A DNA stretch of 9,010 nt, from the NCBI GenBank assembly GCA_002314855.1, contig DCHQ01000011.1, positions 9,323 to 18,332 on the forward strand, in the 5' to 3' direction. The DNA is from Lachnospiraceae bacterium UBA1748 (GTDB lineage: Bacteria > Bacillota > Clostridia > Lachnospirales > Lachnospiraceae). Both the position numbers and the translations under genes were made by a program. Positions 5,204 to 9,010 of the stretch are shown here, one piece after another. Each line of letters opens with the position of its first letter. Within the stretch, counting starts at the first letter, position 1. Below the pieces are notes generated by a model. It saw only the letters and a program-made list of their open reading frames with translations, had not been told where the DNA came from and did no database searches.

Positions 5204-7075
5204 TTAACTGCTATGGAAAAAATCATATATAGCCTGAGCCGCATTGGATGGGAGAGCTGCCTTATCCATAAGCTCTTCTACCCCTGCCTCTCGTATTTCC
5301 TCAATGGATGTAAATGCTTTCATAAGCGCTCTACGTCTGCTAGGTCCTACACCTGGTATATCATCAAGAACAGAATGGACCTGATCCTTGGTTCTAAGTG
5401 ATCGGTGATACTCTATGGCAAATCGGTGAGCCTCATCCTGAACACGAGTAACTAGCTTGAAACCTTCACTGTGAGTATCAACTGGTATCTCAATATTATT
5501 GTAATACACACCCCTTGTTCTATGATTATCGTCCTTGACCATACCAGCTACTGGTAAATCTATGCCAAGCTCACTTAATACTTCAAGAGCTATATTAACC
5601 TGACCACGTCCACCATCCATAAGCAGTAAATCAGGAAACTTCACAAAAGAGCTTTTCTTGGCAGAATTATCTTTCATTTCTTCAAGCCCGTGAGTAAACC
5701 TTCTTGTAAGAGCTTCCTTCATGCATGCATAATCATCAGGACCTGTGACTGATTTAATCTTGAACTTGCGATAGTCGCTTTTCCTTGGCTTGCCATCCTC
5801 GAATACAACCATGGATGCTACATTCTCGAATCCGCTTGTATTGGATATATCAAAGGCTTCCATACGCCTTATTCCGACGAGTCCAAGCCACTCCTCTATT
5901 TCTTTAACAGCTCCTATGGTTCGAAGCTCTTCTCTCTTAATCTTCTCCTTATCCTGGTCAAGAAGAATGCGGGCATTCTTGGAAGCAAGCTCGACTAGCT
6001 TCTCCTTCTGCCCTATCTTAGGAGTGCGTATATAAACGCGACTTCCCTTTTTATCTGTAAGCCACTGCTCAATAATCTCACGATCTTCAGGTTCCTGAGG
6101 TACCATAATCTCATGTGGAATCCATGGAGTACCAGAATAAAACTGTTTAATGAATTCTGAAATAGTATGGTTACCTTCTTCGCCAGAACCCGCTTCACCT
6201 TCAGACATATGGAAATGTTCACGACCCACCATACGCCCTGCTCTTACAAAGAATACCTGTACAACAGTATCTGATTCATCCTCGGCTATTCCTATAATAT
6301 CCTTATCATCTAACGACGCATCCTCTATCTTCTGCTTCTCAGCGATAGCCTGGACACTTTTAAGAAGATCCCTATACTTGGCTGCCTCTTCGAATTCCAG
6401 AGCGTCTGACAGCTCACTCATTTTAGACTTAAGGTCCCTTATTATCTCGCCAAAATTGCCATTAAGAAAATCAAGAGCTTTACTTACTCTCTCGGTATAC
6501 TCCTCAGCTGATACCTTACCCTGACATGGTCCGCAGCACTGGCCAATATGATAATTTAGGCAATACCTGTCCTTAGGATTTTCTGGACTAACCTCTTCAA
6601 GAGCCTTATTGCATGTTCGTAACAAACACACCTTGTTTATAAGCTCTATAACATCACGTACAGCCTGACCACTTGTATATGGGCCAAAGTATCTGGATTT
6701 ATCCTTTTTCATTTGTCTAACCATAAGAAGCCTTGGATATCTCTCGCCCATAGTGACCTTGATATATGGATATGTTTTATCATCCATAAGCATTGTATTG
6801 TACTTAGGCCTATGCTCTTTAATCAGGTTGTTTTCAAGGACAAGTGCTTCCAGCTCCGAATCAGTTACAATATATTCAAACCTGACAATCAGGCTAACCA
6901 TCTTGTCAATCTTAGGTCCACGCCCTATATTTTCACGAAAATAAGACCGCACTCTGTTAAACAGATTGACGGCCTTACCAACATAAATAATGGTGTCATG
7001 CTTGTCGTGCATGATATATACACCTGGTTTTTTAGGAAGCTTTTTAAGTTCTTCCTGAATATCAAATTCTATCAT
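5204..7075 (-). CDS. uvrC: Excinuclease ABC subunit C (UvrC)
   Basis: UvrC makes both incisions around bulky DNA lesions after UvrA and UvrB have located them. The 623-residue product has normal length and all expected parts. The N-terminal GIY-YIG nuclease has GVY (18-20), YVG (31-33), R41 and a glutamate in ELEALVLE (74-81). Four cysteines, C155, C172, C180 and C184, align with the iron-sulfur ligands described in E. coli UvrC (C181 is extra). The UvrB-binding UVR motif is near 210-245. The RNase H-like second nuclease shows D409 (FDISNTSG), D448, D487 (LLLMDGGRGQ) and H550 (QDEAHRFA). A helix-hairpin-helix pair begins near DIPGVGPSRRRAL (572-584). ATG 7075 gives the standard N-terminus but has no clear Shine-Dalgarno sequence. 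It lies 5 bases after the pilT stop, so translation coupled to pilT is likely. No lesion or missing catalytic residue is seen. Confidence 0.98.
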   Translation of the reverse strand: MIEFDIQEELKKLPKKPGVYIMHDKHDTIIYVGKAVNLFNRVRSYFRENIGRGPKIDKMVSLIVRFEYIVTDSELEALVLENNLIKEHRPKYNTMLMDDKTYPYIKVTMGERYPRLLMVRQMKKDKSRYFGPYTSGQAVRDVIELINKVCLLRTCNKALEEVSPENPKDRYCLNYHIGQCCGPCQGKVSAEEYTERVSKALDFLNGNFGEIIRDLKSKMSELSDALEFEEAAKYRDLLKSVQAIAEKQKIEDASLDDKDIIGIAEDESDTVVQVFFVRAGRMVGREHFHMSEGEAGSGEEGNHTISEFIKQFYSGTPWIPHEIMVPQEPEDREIIEQWLTDKKGSRVYIRTPKIGQKEKLVELASKNARILLDQDKEKIKREELRTIGAVKEIEEWLGLVGIRRMEAFDISNTSGFENVASMVVFEDGKPRKSDYRKFKIKSVTGPDDYACMKEALTRRFTHGLEEMKDNSAKKSSFVKFPDLLLMDGGRGQVNIALEVLSELGIDLPVAGMVKDDNHRTRGVYYNNIEIPVDTHSEGFKLVTRVQDEAHRFAIEYHRSLRTKDQVHSVLDDIPGVGPSRRRALMKAFTSIEEIREAGVEELMDKAALPSNAAQAIYDFFHSS

Positions 7076-7080
7076 ATAAA

Positions 7081-8145
7081 CTATCTAACCGTTGCCAGTT
7101 TCTTTTCAAGAAGCTCTGGATTGGATGCAAAAGAAAGCGCTGTCTTCTCAGTAATCTTTCCTTCTTTGTAAAGGTTTAGAATACTTGTATCCATTAATAT
7201 CATACCATCCGCAGCCGATGCAGCTATAATACCATCAAGCTGGTGAATCTTGGATTCTCGAATCATATTTCTGATGGCTGGAGTGAGAGTCATAATCTCA
7301 AATGCTGGAACAATACCACCATCCACTGTTGGCAGAAGCTGCTGTGATACTACTGCTCTAAGAACCATAGAAAGCTGAATAGCTATCTGATGCTGCTGAC
7401 TGGATGGAAACGCATCGATAATACGGTCAATTGTATTACTAGCACCTATTGTATGAAGCGTTGAAAAAATAAGATGACCTGTCTCAGCTGCTGTCATAGC
7501 TGTACTAATAGTCTCATAATCACGCATCTCACCAAGAAGAATTACATCAGGGCTCTGACGAAGTGAAGCTCGTATTGCTGTTAAGTAACTGTCAGTATCA
7601 GTGATAACCTCTCGCTGGCTTACGATACTCTTTTTATGACTATGAAGATACTCAAGTGGATCCTCAAGAGTAATAATATGAGACTCTCTTGTAGAATTAA
7701 TTCTATCAATAAGACAAGCTAAAGTAGTTGACTTACCACTTCCGGCAGGTCCTGTTATTAATACAAAACCTTTTTTGTGATCTGCGAATCGAAGGATTCC
7801 CTCTGGAATACCAAGGTCTACAGGATTAGGTATACTAAAATTGATAATACGAATAACTGCTGCCAATGAACCACGCTGACGATACGCATTAATACGAAAA
7901 CGAGCTACGCCAGGAAGAGCAAATGAAAAATCATCATCGCCATCACTAGTAAGAAGTTTCATGTCTCTGTCGTCTGCCAGCTGATAAATATTGGACACTA
8001 TCTCTGTGGTATCTTGAGGCATAAGCTTTTCACCTTCATTAACAAGCTTGCCATGATACTTATATGAAAGTGGTAAACCTGCCACTATAAATACATCCGA
8101 AGCACCTTTATTAGCCACTTCAGTAAGTGTTGCTACTATATCCAT
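7081..8145 (-). CDS. pilT: Type IV pilus twitching/retraction ATPase PilT
   Basis: PilT is the cytoplasmic hexameric ATPase that disassembles type IV pili, powering retraction and twitching. The 354-residue product has the usual length and motif order: an N-terminal PAS-like domain (ASDVFIVAG, 15-23), Walker A GPAGSGKS (132-139), Asp box ITLEDPLEY (158-166), Walker B region SPDVILLGEMRD (198-209) and His box TGHLIFSTLHT (222-232). The C-terminal AIRNMIRESK (290-299) matches the AIRNLIRE signature that separates PilT from the extension ATPase PilB. ATG 8145 has GGAGG 12 bases upstream (8158-8162) and a closer GAGGG; no better start is seen. It follows the 144-residue membrane protein by 27 bases and precedes uvrC by 5. 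Membership of the same transcript as the pilin-like genes is inferred from spacing. Confidence 0.96.
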   Translation of the reverse strand: MDIVATLTEVANKGASDVFIVAGLPLSYKYHGKLVNEGEKLMPQDTTEIVSNIYQLADDRDMKLLTSDGDDDFSFALPGVARFRINAYRQRGSLAAVIRIINFSIPNPVDLGIPEGILRFADHKKGFVLITGPAGSGKSTTLACLIDRINSTRESHIITLEDPLEYLHSHKKSIVSQREVITDTDSYLTAIRASLRQSPDVILLGEMRDYETISTAMTAAETGHLIFSTLHTIGASNTIDRIIDAFPSSQQHQIAIQLSMVLRAVVSQQLLPTVDGGIVPAFEIMTLTPAIRNMIRESKIHQLDGIIAASAADGMILMDTSILNLYKEGKITEKTALSFASNPELLEKKLATVR

Positions 8146-8172
8146 AACCCTCTATATCCTCCATAATTAAAA

Positions 8173-8607
8173 TTAGAATAATAAATTCATGCCACCCTGA
8201 CTACCTTCATCAATGCTAATACCTGCATCACTACTGGCTGCTGAACTCCACTTACTGATTTTAAATGGATTCTTTTCATCACCAGTATAAACCAAAGTAA
8301 CATATAAAGAACGATTATCATCTATAGGTTCCACGTAATCAAAAGTAGCACCTGGACCATACAGGCTCGAAGTGTCTATCTCAACTATACGCTTTTCCAT
8401 ACGTGAGCACGCATCATAATAATCCTTGACAGACTGGCTGGCAGCCACCGACTTATTGTAATCGGCTCTTGATGTAACATAGGATAATGCTGCAAATGTA
8501 ATAAGACAAAACAGTACAAATACAACAAGCACCATAGAGGTTCCTATTCCCATTCCACCATTCTTCTTTTTCTTATTTTTTTTGGTAAATGATCCTCTAG
8601 TTGTCAT
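8173..8607 (-). CDS. Single-membrane-segment protein of the pilus cluster, 144 residues
   Basis: I do not recognise a named family. The N-terminus is strongly basic (KKNKKKK, 9-15), then GGMGIGTS (17-24), then one hydrophobic segment at about 25-46, then about 95 polar residues expected outside the cell, ending GGMNLLF. The layout resembles a pilin-like or pilus-assembly (PilN/PilO-like) bitopic protein, but it lacks the +5 glutamate of a classical prepilin, so processing by prepilin peptidase is uncertain. The start is ATG 8607: GAGGTGG (8614-8620) is properly spaced. A TTG at 8622 is in frame but overlaps that site. The first 11 bases (ATGACAACTAG) overlap the end of the upstream pilin-like gene, indicating translational coupling, and pilT follows 27 bases later. 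A role in the same envelope structure is inferred. Confidence 0.85.
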   Translation of the reverse strand: MTTRGSFTKKNKKKKNGGMGIGTSMVLVVFVLFCLITFAALSYVTSRADYNKSVAASQSVKDYYDACSRMEKRIVEIDTSSLYGPGATFDYVEPIDDNRSLYVTLVYTGDEKNPFKISKWSSAASSDAGISIDEGSQGGMNLLF

Positions 8608-9010
8608 ATACTGCCACCTCAAGTTTCATTTCATAGATATTGTTATTCTCGTGATCATACATAACCATATTAACATCACGAAGCTTGCTATCCATATTAT
8701 CAACAGTTATCTCTAATTCATACGCATAGCTACTACTAAAATTACAGATATTAAAATTGCCATCAAAATACACGCATAATATGTCATGGCCAAGTACATA
8801 ATCTTTATAATACTGGCTGACTTTTTCAAGATCTCCCTGATTCAAAATGAGCTGGTCAGCCACGCTCGATACAAGCATACTAGATCTCTCAAGTATCACG
8901 CTTTCTTTGTTCATTCGATAGCTCTGTACAAATAGCTGTATGCACACAGAACCTACTATCATAAATAAGAACAAAGATATAATAATCTCCATAAGAACTA
9001 CTGATGATCT
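8597..9010 (-). CDS. Prepilin-like (type IV pilin/pseudopilin) protein, 5' end outside the window
   Basis: The frame is open to the right edge, so the gene is incomplete; 137 residues are visible. Reading from the edge gives RSSVVLMEIIISLFLFMIVG, the hydrophobic N-terminal helix of a type IV prepilin with its characteristic glutamate. Prepilins have a short basic leader ending in Gly (or Ala/Ser), cleaved and N-methylated by PilD, so the leader should lie just past base 9010. The ATG at 8990-8992 is therefore an internal methionine, not the start. After the helix the visible protein has two cysteines spaced by a beta-type stretch (DILCVYFDGNFNICNF) and a polar C-terminal half (ELEITVDN, MKLEVAVYDN). 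Small size and clustering with pilT suggest a minor pilin or pseudopilin. Its stop overlaps the next gene by 11 bases. Confidence 0.8.
   Translation of the reverse strand, partial: RSSVVLMEIIISLFLFMIVGSVCIQLFVQSYRMNKESVILERSSMLVSSVADQLILNQGDLEKVSQYYKDYVLGHDILCVYFDGNFNICNFSSSYAYELEITVDNMDSKLRDVNMVMYDHENNNIYEMKLEVAVYDN
8614..8620 (-). promoter_or_regulatory. Ribosome binding site deciding the 144-residue protein start
   Basis: GAGGTGG on the minus strand lies within the last codons of the pilin-like gene, with its GAGG core 9 bases before ATG 8607. Its position makes the in-frame TTG at 8622 unlikely as the start. Confidence 0.65.

Noticed and set aside
5190..5218. Possible sigma-A promoter for the 72-residue gene: TTCCAT, 17 bases, TATAGT on the minus strand
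   Set aside because: The -10 is good (5 of 6) but the -35 matches only 2 of 6, and AT-rich intergenic DNA gives such hits often. A promoter here is plausible but not supported enough to annotate.
1..9010. CRISPR arrays, tRNA/rRNA genes, insertion sequences, attachment sites
   Set aside because: No regularly spaced repeats, cloverleaf-like segments, transposase motifs or flanking direct repeats were seen; gene order and composition look uniformly chromosomal.

Overview
The window looks like chromosomal DNA from a motile, low-G+C anaerobic Firmicute, most likely a member of the Lachnospiraceae (Butyrivibrio, Lachnospira or Roseburia type). This rests on the AT-rich composition, strong AAGGAGG-type ribosome binding sites, a flagellin starting MRINYN, a DUF6240-type protein directly upstream of flagellin, and a compact type IV pilus cluster with pilT next to uvrC. 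Genus is not determined.

Layout. Positions 1-47 hold only the last codons of a plus-strand gene, which ends at a hairpin terminator (77-118). Everything else is read from the minus strand, and a second terminator (152-202) faces the first, so 48-257 is a convergent gene boundary. In the direction of transcription (right to left) there are two blocks. The first is a pilus/repair block: a prepilin-like protein cut by the right edge (8597-9010), a 144-residue single-membrane-segment protein overlapping it by 11 bases (8173-8607), the twitching ATPase gene pilT (7081-8145), uvrC five bases later (5204-7075), and a 72-residue Nif11/NHLP-leader-like small protein (4924-5142) closed by a strong terminator (4844-4892). 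The second is a flagellar late-gene block: a 955-residue DUF6240-type protein (1924-4791), flagellin (759-1904), and the flagellin chaperone gene fliS (258-731), closed by the terminator at 152-202.

How the genes fit together. FliS is expected to hold flagellin monomers before export. The 955-residue protein lies between a sigma-D-like promoter and flagellin, and its C-terminus resembles the hook-length (FliK C-terminal) fold, so I infer a flagellar export or assembly role. Two sigma-D-like promoters can be read: one before the 955-residue gene (good -10, poor -35) and a better one inside its 3' end (TAAA-N16-GCCGATAC, 2009-2036) that would drive extra flagellin and FliS. The pilus block encodes the retraction motor and pilin-like parts of a type IV pilus or pseudopilus; uvrC appears to be carried along by tight gene packing. 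The window therefore joins two surface-motility systems.

Starts were revised on ribosome binding sites for fliS, flagellin, the 72-residue protein and the 144-residue protein. The rightmost gene is incomplete.
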